A stretch of DNA of 7,259 nucleotides from Bacteroidales bacterium (lineage in GTDB: Bacteria; Bacteroidota; Bacteroidia; Bacteroidales; UBA7960): assembly GCA_003553005.1 (NCBI GenBank), contig PUPG01000116.1:1-7259 (forward strand), in the 5' to 3' direction. The notes beneath the pieces were generated by a model. It was given only the letters and a program-made list of their open reading frames with translations. It ran no database searches and had not been told where the DNA came from. The position numbers and the translations under genes were made by a program. Below, in pieces: positions 1 through 6,171 of this stretch. Each line of letters begins with the position of its first letter. Position 1 is the first letter of the stretch.

Positions 1-1698
1 GCCACCTATGACCTGCAATCGCGCAGCTTCATGCTGAAAGTCAAGCCGAGCTCATCCCTGGCTGGGAAAAGTCTGGCCGAAAGCAGGTTGCGCGCCGGTT
101 TGGGACTGAACGTGGTGGCCATCATCCGGCATGGCACCACCATGCTGAGTCCGGGACCGGAAACCATCATCAACAGCAACGATAAATTGCACGTGCAGGG
201 CAACATCGAGGCCCTAAAAGCCATGCAGCACTGGGACATCATCCTGCCCGCACAGGAAGGTTTTGACGCACGTGACTTGCTCAGACAAGACCTGCAGATC
301 TATGAAGCCAGGCTTACACAAACATCTGCGCTCACAGGGAGCAGGCTGCAGGAAACAGATTTCAGGAGGCGCCTGGGCATCAATGTGCTTGCCGTACGGA
401 GAGAAAAAAGGATAGAGCGGACCATGCTGCACGAACTGACCCTAGAGAAAGAAGACATCCTGCTTTTGCAAGGCCCCAGGGACCGGATCGCCATTCTGGA
501 GTCAGAGGGCGTCATTGGCGAGGTGCATCAACCAGACTCCAAAGAGCTGATGGACACCTACAACCTGCATGAGCTGATTTTCGTCATGGAGGTTGGCGAT
601 GATGCAGCCCTTTTTGAAAGGGCCATCGCAGAAAGCCACATTGGCAGTGCATTTGGCCTGACGGCCATCGGCACCTTCGACAAGGATAGCAACCTGCAGC
701 CTTATGCGCCCGGCACCAAGGTAAAAACCGGTGACCGGATCCTGGTTAAAGGCAACATTCACGACCTGCCATTGCTGCAAGGCCTGAAGGAGCTGGAACT
801 CCTCGACGAAGATGTGCCGGAAACCCAAAGCCTTGAGTCAGACAACATCCAGATGGCCGAAGTGATCCTGGCGCCACGCTCGCTATTGGCAGGAAAAACA
901 CTTCGCGAGATCAACTTCCGGAAAAAATATGGGCTTACCGTACTGGCCATCTGGCGTGAGGGCAAGGCATACCGGACAAATTTGCACAACATGCCGCTGG
1001 AGTTCGGGGAGGCCCTGCTGGTTTATGGAGACCGGGAAAAGCTCGAGCTGATCGACAGCGAACCGGACTTCATTCTGCTGACCGAGATGGCCGGAAGGCC
1101 GCAGCGGACGGAAAAGGCGATGACAGCAGCCCTGGTGATGCTGGGCATCCTGATACCCGTGTTGCTGGATATTGTACCCCTGGCCATCGCAGCCGTGGCA
1201 GGCATCATCCTGATGGTCCTTACCGGATGCCTCAAGATGGAAGAAGCCTACCGGGCCATCGAATGGCGGGCGGTGTTTCTCATAGCGGGTATGCTACCGC
1301 TCGGCACGGCCATGCAAAGCACCGGGGCAGCGAGTACGATGGCTGCCGGCGTGGTGCACGCTTTTGGCTACTTTGGCCCCTGGGGGGTCATCGCCGGCTT
1401 GTACCTGCTCACCGCAACAATGACCATTGCCATCCACCCTGCCGCACTGGTGGTGATCATGGCACCGGTTGCCCTGGAAGCCGCTGCAGGCTTCGACTTA
1501 TCGCCGCAAACCATCATGATGGCAGTAGCCATTGCTGCAGCATCCGTGTTCATGAGCCCGATAGCACATGCGGCCAACCTGCTGGTCATGGGTCCCGGTG
1601 GATATCGTTTCAGGGATTACCTGCGGGTGGGCATCCCCCTCACCCTGGTGGTGATGGCCATTGCCATGTTGCTGTTGCCCGTGATCTGGCCACTCTGA
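1..1698 (+). CDS. SLC13-family permease with four RCK_C (TrkA_C) domains, 5' partial
   Basis: This is an inner-membrane transporter of the divalent anion:Na+ symporter (SLC13/DASS) group. The frame is open from base 1, so the N-terminal membrane half and the true start lie upstream; 565 codons are visible and end in TGA. Residues about 9-78, 94-168, 189-268 and 283-352 form four RCK_C-like repeats. Repeats 1, 2 and 4 share an 'S-L-x-G-x-x-L' stretch followed by a 'G-L/I-x-V-L/V-A' strand; repeat 3 is more diverged. RCK_C domains are cytosolic ligand-sensing modules. Residues about 372-565 hold hydrophobic segments with the family's C-terminal signature (PIAHAANLLVMGPGGYRF, 520-537, then a final helix). 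The usual SN(T/N)-type substrate motif is replaced by A-I-H-P-A (477-481), so the transported ion cannot be assigned; sulfate, dicarboxylates or another anion are possible. The permease is separated by about 400 bp from the next gene and is probably a separate transcription unit. Confidence 0.88.
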   Translation, partial: ATYDLQSRSFMLKVKPSSSLAGKSLAESRLRAGLGLNVVAIIRHGTTMLSPGPETIINSNDKLHVQGNIEALKAMQHWDIILPAQEGFDARDLLRQDLQIYEARLTQTSALTGSRLQETDFRRRLGINVLAVRREKRIERTMLHELTLEKEDILLLQGPRDRIAILESEGVIGEVHQPDSKELMDTYNLHELIFVMEVGDDAALFERAIAESHIGSAFGLTAIGTFDKDSNLQPYAPGTKVKTGDRILVKGNIHDLPLLQGLKELELLDEDVPETQSLESDNIQMAEVILAPRSLLAGKTLREINFRKKYGLTVLAIWREGKAYRTNLHNMPLEFGEALLVYGDREKLELIDSEPDFILLTEMAGRPQRTEKAMTAALVMLGILIPVLLDIVPLAIAAVAGIILMVLTGCLKMEEAYRAIEWRAVFLIAGMLPLGTAMQSTGAASTMAAGVVHAFGYFGPWGVIAGLYLLTATMTIAIHPAALVVIMAPVALEAAAGFDLSPQTIMMAVAIAAASVFMSPIAHAANLLVMGPGGYRFRDYLRVGIPLTLVVMAIAMLLLPVIWPL

Positions 1699-1800
1699 CC
1701 GCGAATGGCGATGCAGGTTTTGTGGTCAGCACGCAAAACAAATACAGCACACGGAAGCAACCAATGACATATTACACACACCGCGCCCCAGATATAATGG

Positions 1801-1832
1801 TTTCTGACATTTCGACTTTTTGACGTTTCGAC
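1801..1832. repeat. Tandem octamer array (four units, TTTYGAC-like)
   Basis: Four consecutive 8-base units read tttctgac, atttcgac, tttttgac and gtttcgac. All end in GAC after a T-rich stretch and differ mainly at the first and the fourth to fifth positions. The array lies in the gap between the permease and the hydratase gene. Its function is unknown; the unit resembles the GTTTGAC heptamer found 110 bp downstream, so the two arrays may share an origin. Confidence 0.6.
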
Positions 1833-1940
1833 ATCAACCATAAACAAATGAACCAAGCACTTGCGAGCTCGGCGAAGCCAAACGCCCATGACAGGATTTT
1901 TGACACACAGGAGGATGATTATTGTCGCGGGTGTCAATTG

Positions 1941-2018
1941 GTTTGACGTTTGAAGTTTGAAGTTTGAGGTTACCCGAGGCAACCCCAAACTTCAAACGTC
2001 AAACCTCAAACCTCAAAC
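1941..2018. repeat. Inverted repeat built from GTTTGAN heptamer arrays
   Basis: The left arm has four head-to-tail heptamers (gtttgac, gtttgaa, gtttgaa, gtttgag; 1941-1968). The right arm has the same kind of unit on the other strand (1986-2018, reading ttcaaac, gtcaaac, ctcaaac, ctcaaac after a partial unit). A perfect 19-bp pairing joins 1941-1959 to 1986-2004 around a 26-nt loop. Because the unit repeats every 7 bases, other registers pair too, for example 1955-1971 with 2002-2018 with one mismatch. No T-tract follows, so it is not a standard intrinsic terminator. It sits about 75 bp upstream of the hydratase start and could act as an mRNA 5' hairpin, a processing signal or a protein-binding site; none of these is shown. 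Confidence 0.75.
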
Positions 2019-2094
2019 AGTTGCAACACAACTTCTAAACTTTCACCAAGAACGTAAGTGCCACAACAACAACCAGATAACAAAAAACAAACAG

Positions 2095-2874
2095 ATGAAA
2101 GCCTATCAACACATACAGGTCATTTTTGAAGGCAAGGTCATGGAGGTTCTGCTGAACAGACCTGGGAAGCGCAATGCCATTGACGAGATAATGGCTGCAG
2201 AGCTCACGGATGTCTTTGACTGGGCCGCCCACAACCAGGATGTCCGTGTGATGATTCTCCGGGGCAAGGGACCGGTTTTTTGTGCCGGTGCCGACCTGAA
2301 GTTCATGCAAAGAACAGACCTGGAAGGGAGCGCACGCCCATCAGCCGTGCTTGCCAAACTCTTCCAGGCAACCTATCTGTTCAGGAAGCCTCTCATCGTA
2401 GTTTCCCATGGCAAAGCGATGGGCGGTGCCCTGGGATTGATCGCGGCTGCAGACTTCGTGCTGGCGACCACCGATGCGGAGTTTGCCTTCAGCGAAGTGA
2501 AGCTGGGACTGGTTCCTGCGACCATCTCTCCCTATGTGACCAAAAGGACGGGGGAAAGAAAGGCACGGCAACTCATGTTGCTGGGCGGTACATTTTCAGC
2601 TGAAGAAGCGATGGATGCGGGCCTGGTAGATAAAACCGGCGATCTTGATGCACTGGAAGCCTATAAATCATATCTTTGCAACCACTTTATCCACAATGCA
2701 CCGGGGGCCATGATGACCACCAAGCGAACCATTCAGCACATATCGAATGTACCCTTGGATGAACACGCCATCACCCATACGCTGAAGGTGCTGGACGACA
2801 CCCGTGCGGGGGCCGAAGCCCGGGAAGGCATGCAGGCATTCCTGGAAAAACGGAAGGCCTGGTGGCAACAATAG
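2095..2874 (+). CDS. Enoyl-CoA hydratase/isomerase family protein, methylglutaconyl-CoA hydratase (LiuC)-like
   Basis: This is a 259-aa cytosolic crotonase-fold enzyme of normal length for the family. The start at 2095 (MKAYQHIQV) is preferred. The same frame is open upstream to an ATG at 1957, but that extension translates the heptamer repeat and would add 46 unrelated residues. The first oxyanion-hole segment is CAGADL (63-68) and the second is K-A-M-G-G-A-L-G (107-114). E134 in FSEVKLGLVPATISPYV matches the second catalytic glutamate of rat enoyl-CoA hydratase (Glu164), while the position of the first (Glu144) is G114. The phrase SEVKLGL-PATISPYV with Gly at that first position is, as I recall, typical of LiuC-type hydratases, which hydrate 3-methylglutaconyl-CoA to HMG-CoA in leucine breakdown. 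The gene is followed after 30 bp by a biotin carboxylase, which fits that step. A broader short-chain enoyl-CoA hydratase remains possible. Confidence 0.9.
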   Translation: MKAYQHIQVIFEGKVMEVLLNRPGKRNAIDEIMAAELTDVFDWAAHNQDVRVMILRGKGPVFCAGADLKFMQRTDLEGSARPSAVLAKLFQATYLFRKPLIVVSHGKAMGGALGLIAAADFVLATTDAEFAFSEVKLGLVPATISPYVTKRTGERKARQLMLLGGTFSAEEAMDAGLVDKTGDLDALEAYKSYLCNHFIHNAPGAMMTTKRTIQHISNVPLDEHAITHTLKVLDDTRAGAEAREGMQAFLEKRKAWWQQ

Positions 2875-2904
2875 ATCATTCTTGACCATATTATTATATA
2901 GCCT

Positions 2905-4899
2905 ATGATTCAGATAAACAAGGTGTTGGTGGCAAACCGCGGTGAAATTGCGCGAAGGATCATGAAAACCCTTCACCAGATGGGCATTTCTTCCGTGGCA
3001 ATCTACCACCAGGCCGATGCCGCATCGCTGCATGTCAGGGAAGCCGAGGAACGTTTCAAACTAAATGGAAAGACGCTGACGGAAACCTACCTCGACATTC
3101 ACCAGGTCATCAGCCTGGCCAGGGAGGCAGGCGCCGATGCCATCCACCCGGGCTATGGTTTTTTATCGGAAAATCCCGATTTTGCCAGTGCCGTGAAGGA
3201 TGCCGGACTGATTTTCATTGGCCCTTCAGCCGAAGCCATCCGGATCATGGGCAATAAAAAGGAAGCACGCACGCTGGCTGCAGAGCTGGGTGTGCCAGTC
3301 ATCGATGGGACTGCGGGAGATACCGGACAGTTGCTGCAAAAGGCCGCAGAGACAGGGTTTCCCGTGCTGGTCAAAGCAGCAGCAGGCGGTGGCGGCAAGG
3401 GCATGCGCATTGCCAACGATGCCGCAGCGCTGGAAGAGGCCATCCAGCGGGCACGCCGCGAAGCACTGAGCTATTTTGGCAACGACGAGGTCTATATCGA
3501 AAAATACCTGGCCAAACCCAGGCACATCGAAGTGCAGCTGCTGGCAGACCATCACGGCAGCGTACTCAGCCTTTTTGAGCGAGAATGCTCCGTGCAGCGA
3601 AGGCACCAAAAAATCATCGAAGAGGCACCCGCCCCGAACCTCAAAGAGTCTTTACGCAACCGCATGATGGAAGCTGCCCGAAAGCTGGCCAGGCATATCG
3701 GCTATGCCAGTGCCGGCACGGTGGAGTTTCTTGTAGAGGGGGACGATTTCTACTTCCTGGAAATGAATACGCGCATCCAGGTGGAACACCCGGTCACCGA
3801 AATGATCACCGGACTAGACCTCGTGAAAGAGCAGATTCACATTGCCGCCGGCAGGCCGCTGCCTTATACACAGGAAAGTCTGCAATGCCAGGGGCATGCC
3901 ATCGAAACCCGGATATATGCAGAAGACCCCGACAACGAATTCCTGCCTTCACCGGGTAAGGTTTTGCTGCATCAAACACCAGCGGATAACCGGCTAAGGA
4001 TAGATACGGCATTGGACACCCAGGGTGAAGTGAGCAGCCTGTTTGACCCCATGATCAGCAAAGTCATATTTCATGCATCCTCCAGGGATACGGCCAGGAA
4101 GAACATGATCCGCCACCTGAATGAATACGTGATCCTTGGCGTAAAAACCAATATCGCCTTCCTGAAAGACATCCTGGGTACGGATGCATTTGCCATGGGG
4201 GCAACGGACACAGGGCTTGCGGAGCGGATGATTGTTGAACCTCAGCCGCTTAAGGACTGTCACCACGAAGTGCTGGAACAGAATCATCTGCTGTCCATGG
4301 CCTTCCTGTTTTCCCATGCCAGCGACAAAAATGGCCATAACATATGGGGCGAGATCGGTTTCTGGAGGCTGCTTCCCGAAGCCAGCCTGATGATCAACGA
4401 CAATACATTCACCATCAACTATGTGTATCACGCCCCCAACCGCATCAGCATACCACTTGACACAGGACTGGTTAACGTGACGCTGCTGGATAAAAGCCAG
4501 CATACCATGACCATTGAGATGGCGGGTTGTGTACACAAACTGTTCTACCTCGCAGACAATGGCGAGATCATTTTTCAGCATGAGGGCAAAACCGCCAAAG
4601 TCAGACCCGTCAGGCACCTGGGCAAGGAAACGCTCAAACAGATCAATGAAAATCCCGTACTTGAGGGAGAAAGCATGATTCACTCCCCCATGCACGGCAC
4701 CGTCATTGACATTCAGGTCCACGCAGGACAGGAGGTCAGCAAAGGAGAAACCCTGCTGGTGCTGGAGTCCATGAAGATGGAGAACAAGATCACGGCAACC
4801 GCCAGGGCATACATCAAAAAGGTCCATGTGAAACCCGGTGAAGTGGTTGCAGACAACGCCCCACTGGTGCTTTTAACCGATAAACCCACGGAAAAATAG
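2905..4899 (+). CDS. Biotin carboxylase-BCCP fusion, acyl-CoA carboxylase alpha subunit (methylcrotonyl-CoA carboxylase-like)
   Basis: This 664-aa protein uses ATP and bicarbonate to carboxylate a biotin on its own C-terminal domain and then hands the carboxyl group to a separate carboxyltransferase subunit. The biotin carboxylase domain spans about 1-445: KVLVANRGEIA near the start, ATP-grasp loop GGGGKGM (161-167) with K157, RRHQK (232-236), and E286-M-N-T-R290-I-Q-V-E294, which correspond to the catalytic residues of E. coli AccC with an offset of two. A less conserved region (about 455-575, containing a GFWRLLP stretch) matches the position of the BT linker domain of MCC/PCC alpha subunits. 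The biotinyl domain spans about 590-660, with the biotin lysine K624 in ESMKMEN. The length fits bacterial LiuD-type alpha subunits (about 650-670 aa) rather than free-standing AccC (about 450). No beta subunit is present in the window. Propionyl- or geranyl-CoA carboxylase alpha are alternatives; the neighbouring LiuC-like gene favours methylcrotonyl-CoA. Confidence 0.93.
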   Translation: MIQINKVLVANRGEIARRIMKTLHQMGISSVAIYHQADAASLHVREAEERFKLNGKTLTETYLDIHQVISLAREAGADAIHPGYGFLSENPDFASAVKDAGLIFIGPSAEAIRIMGNKKEARTLAAELGVPVIDGTAGDTGQLLQKAAETGFPVLVKAAAGGGGKGMRIANDAAALEEAIQRARREALSYFGNDEVYIEKYLAKPRHIEVQLLADHHGSVLSLFERECSVQRRHQKIIEEAPAPNLKESLRNRMMEAARKLARHIGYASAGTVEFLVEGDDFYFLEMNTRIQVEHPVTEMITGLDLVKEQIHIAAGRPLPYTQESLQCQGHAIETRIYAEDPDNEFLPSPGKVLLHQTPADNRLRIDTALDTQGEVSSLFDPMISKVIFHASSRDTARKNMIRHLNEYVILGVKTNIAFLKDILGTDAFAMGATDTGLAERMIVEPQPLKDCHHEVLEQNHLLSMAFLFSHASDKNGHNIWGEIGFWRLLPEASLMINDNTFTINYVYHAPNRISIPLDTGLVNVTLLDKSQHTMTIEMAGCVHKLFYLADNGEIIFQHEGKTAKVRPVRHLGKETLKQINENPVLEGESMIHSPMHGTVIDIQVHAGQEVSKGETLLVLESMKMENKITATARAYIKKVHVKPGEVVADNAPLVLLTDKPTEK

Positions 4900-4948
4900 C
4901 TCCCCAATAAAGAAAAATTTATACTTTTACAAAACCTAATGGCATCAC

Positions 4949-4977
4949 TTGTTGTTATTTTTATAGCAATATATTTC
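4949..4977 (+). promoter_or_regulatory. Possible Bacteroidota-type promoter before the acyl-CoA dehydrogenase gene
   Basis: The 108-bp gap after the biotin carboxylase is strongly AT-rich. It holds TTG (4949-4951), an 18-base spacer and TATATTTC (4970-4977), one base off the Bacteroidota -7 consensus TAnnTTTG, with a -33-like TTG at a plausible distance. This would put the transcription start about 20-25 bp before the ATG at 5008. The match is weak in AT-rich DNA and could be chance. Confidence 0.3.
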
Positions 4978-5007
4978 CATATTACGTTAAAAATCAATTG
5001 ATCATAC

Positions 5008-6159
5008 ATGTCGCAAAGTCTATTTTTAACAGAGGGCCACGAAGAATTAAGGCTGAAGGTTCGCCATTTTGCTGAGCAGGAGGTGAAGCCGGTCGCAGCT
5101 GAACTCGACGAAAAGGAGATTTTTTCTGCAGAGCTGACTGCAAGGATGGGCGAGATGGGTTTTTTTGGGATACAGGTCCCCAAAGAATTAGGCGGACAAG
5201 GCCTGGACACCTTATCCTACATTATCATTGTGGAGGAGCTGGCCCGCGTCGACAGCTCACAGGCAGCCACCGTGGCTGCAGTGAATTCGCTGGGCATTGC
5301 CCCCATATTGAAATATGGCACAGAAGAACAAAAGAAGCGTTTCATCCCACCCCTGTGTACCGGGAAAATGACCTGGGCATTTGGCCTCACCGAAGAAAAC
5401 GCGGGGTCTGATGCCATGGGGTCGGAAACCACGGCCAAATTGGAAGGAGATCAATGGGTGATCAATGGCAGCAAGACACACATCACCAATTCAGCCTCTC
5501 CGATTTCGGGGGGAATCACCTTGCAGGCCGTTACCGGCGAAAACAGGGGCAAAAAACGGCTTTCTGCCATCATTGTTGAGAAAGGAACACCCGGTTTTGC
5601 CTCAGAGCCAAGCAAGGGCAAGATGATGTGGCGTGCCAGCGACACCGGCCAGCTGCATTTTGACAACTGCAGGGTGCCCGCGGAAAACCTGCTGGGTGAA
5701 GAAGGCCAGGGCGGTCGCATCATGCTGAACACACTCGACTCCGGTCGCCTCTCCATCGCTGCCATCGGCCTGGGCCTGTCGCGCGGCGTATTGGAGGCCT
5801 CTCTTGAACATGCCAAAAGCCGTGTGCAGTTTGGCAAACCCATCTCCAAGTTTCAGGCCGTTGGATTCAAGTTGGCCGACATGGACATCAAGATCGAGTT
5901 GGCCAAAAACACCCTGTACAACGCTTGCTGGCGAAAAGATAACAACATGCAGTTCGCCCGCGAAGCTGCCATTGCTAAACTATACACCTCTGAGATAGCC
6001 AGGGAAATTGCAGACGAAGGCTTGCAGATCCACGGCGCAAAAGGGTTCTTCAAGCCCCATCCCATGGAGAGATTCTACCGTGACCAACGGCTCCTGCAGA
6101 TTGGCGAGGGTACATCTGAGATCCTGCGCCTGGTCATTTCCCGCTACCTGGGCGTATAA
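5008..6159 (+). CDS. Acyl-CoA dehydrogenase (short-chain/butyryl-CoA dehydrogenase-like)
   Basis: This 383-aa FAD-dependent dehydrogenase of normal length introduces the 2,3 double bond into an acyl-CoA and passes electrons to electron-transfer flavoprotein. The fold order is visible: N-terminal helical domain (about 1-110), middle strand domain with GLTEENAGSDAMG (126-138, fitting the first acyl-CoA dehydrogenase signature) and NGSKTHITN, and C-terminal helical domain with RVQFGKP (272-278). The catalytic glutamate is E367 in QIGEGTSEI, the SCAD/MCAD position. The position that carries the catalytic glutamate of isovaleryl-CoA dehydrogenase (before Arg in the first helix of the C-terminal domain) is Gly (G246-R247). 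So a straight-chain or 2-methyl-branched short acyl-CoA is a better guess than isovaleryl-CoA, although the neighbours suggest leucine breakdown. The second family signature deviates: G-A-K-G (343-346) and P350 replace the common G-G-x-G and acidic residue. The gene lies 12 bp before the IPP isomerase gene, so the two are probably co-transcribed. Confidence 0.93.
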   Translation: MSQSLFLTEGHEELRLKVRHFAEQEVKPVAAELDEKEIFSAELTARMGEMGFFGIQVPKELGGQGLDTLSYIIIVEELARVDSSQAATVAAVNSLGIAPILKYGTEEQKKRFIPPLCTGKMTWAFGLTEENAGSDAMGSETTAKLEGDQWVINGSKTHITNSASPISGGITLQAVTGENRGKKRLSAIIVEKGTPGFASEPSKGKMMWRASDTGQLHFDNCRVPAENLLGEEGQGGRIMLNTLDSGRLSIAAIGLGLSRGVLEASLEHAKSRVQFGKPISKFQAVGFKLADMDIKIELAKNTLYNACWRKDNNMQFAREAAIAKLYTSEIAREIADEGLQIHGAKGFFKPHPMERFYRDQRLLQIGEGTSEILRLVISRYLGV

Positions 6160-6171
6160 ACACCCCGCGTT

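Larger units (their letters stand above)
1699..2094. other. 396-bp intergenic region with repeats, no convincing gene
   Basis: No reading frame here has a recognisable protein. The left part (1699-1800) looks unstructured, apart from a TATAAT word at 1793-1798 with no well-spaced partner. An octamer array lies at 1801-1832 and a large inverted heptamer repeat at 1941-2018. A 32-codon ORF (1848-1946) has an A-rich leader but runs into the repeat. The last 35 bases (about 2060-2094) are rich in A and C and nearly free of G and T, a probable unstructured leader for the hydratase gene. No rho-independent terminator with a T-tract was found after the permease. Confidence 0.7.

Noticed and set aside
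1717..1739. Possible terminator hairpin after the permease (GTTTTG / CAAAAC)
   Set aside because: Only 6 AT-rich pairs, a bulged interior and no following T-tract.
1793..1798. TATAAT as a sigma70-type -10 box
   Set aside because: No TTGACA-like -35 at 16-18 bp; the nearest TGACA lies about 23 bp away, and the likely host phylum uses a different promoter consensus.
1909..1953. AGGAGG followed by ATG, suggesting a ribosome binding site
   Set aside because: The Shine-Dalgarno-like word abuts the ATG with no spacing and the frame ends after 12 codons; the other genes here do not use such sites.
1617..1988. 123-codon minus-strand ORF across the permease end and the gap
   Set aside because: It overlaps the permease coding sequence and its first codons are a translation of the GTTTGAN repeats; no recognisable domain.
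1941..2018. CRISPR-like or IS terminal inverted repeat
   Set aside because: There are no unique spacers of even length, and no transposase lies between or beside the arms; the units are 7-base tandem repeats.
1957..2094. N-terminal extension of the hydratase gene to an upstream in-frame ATG
   Set aside because: The 46 extra residues translate the heptamer inverted repeat and the A/C-rich leader and do not resemble crotonase. The start at 2095 gives a 259-aa protein of normal length with the family's N-terminal strand.
3994..4827. 277-codon minus-strand ORF inside the biotin carboxylase gene
   Set aside because: It is the antisense shadow of a clearly conserved gene, whose biotin attachment site and BT region are intact on the plus strand.
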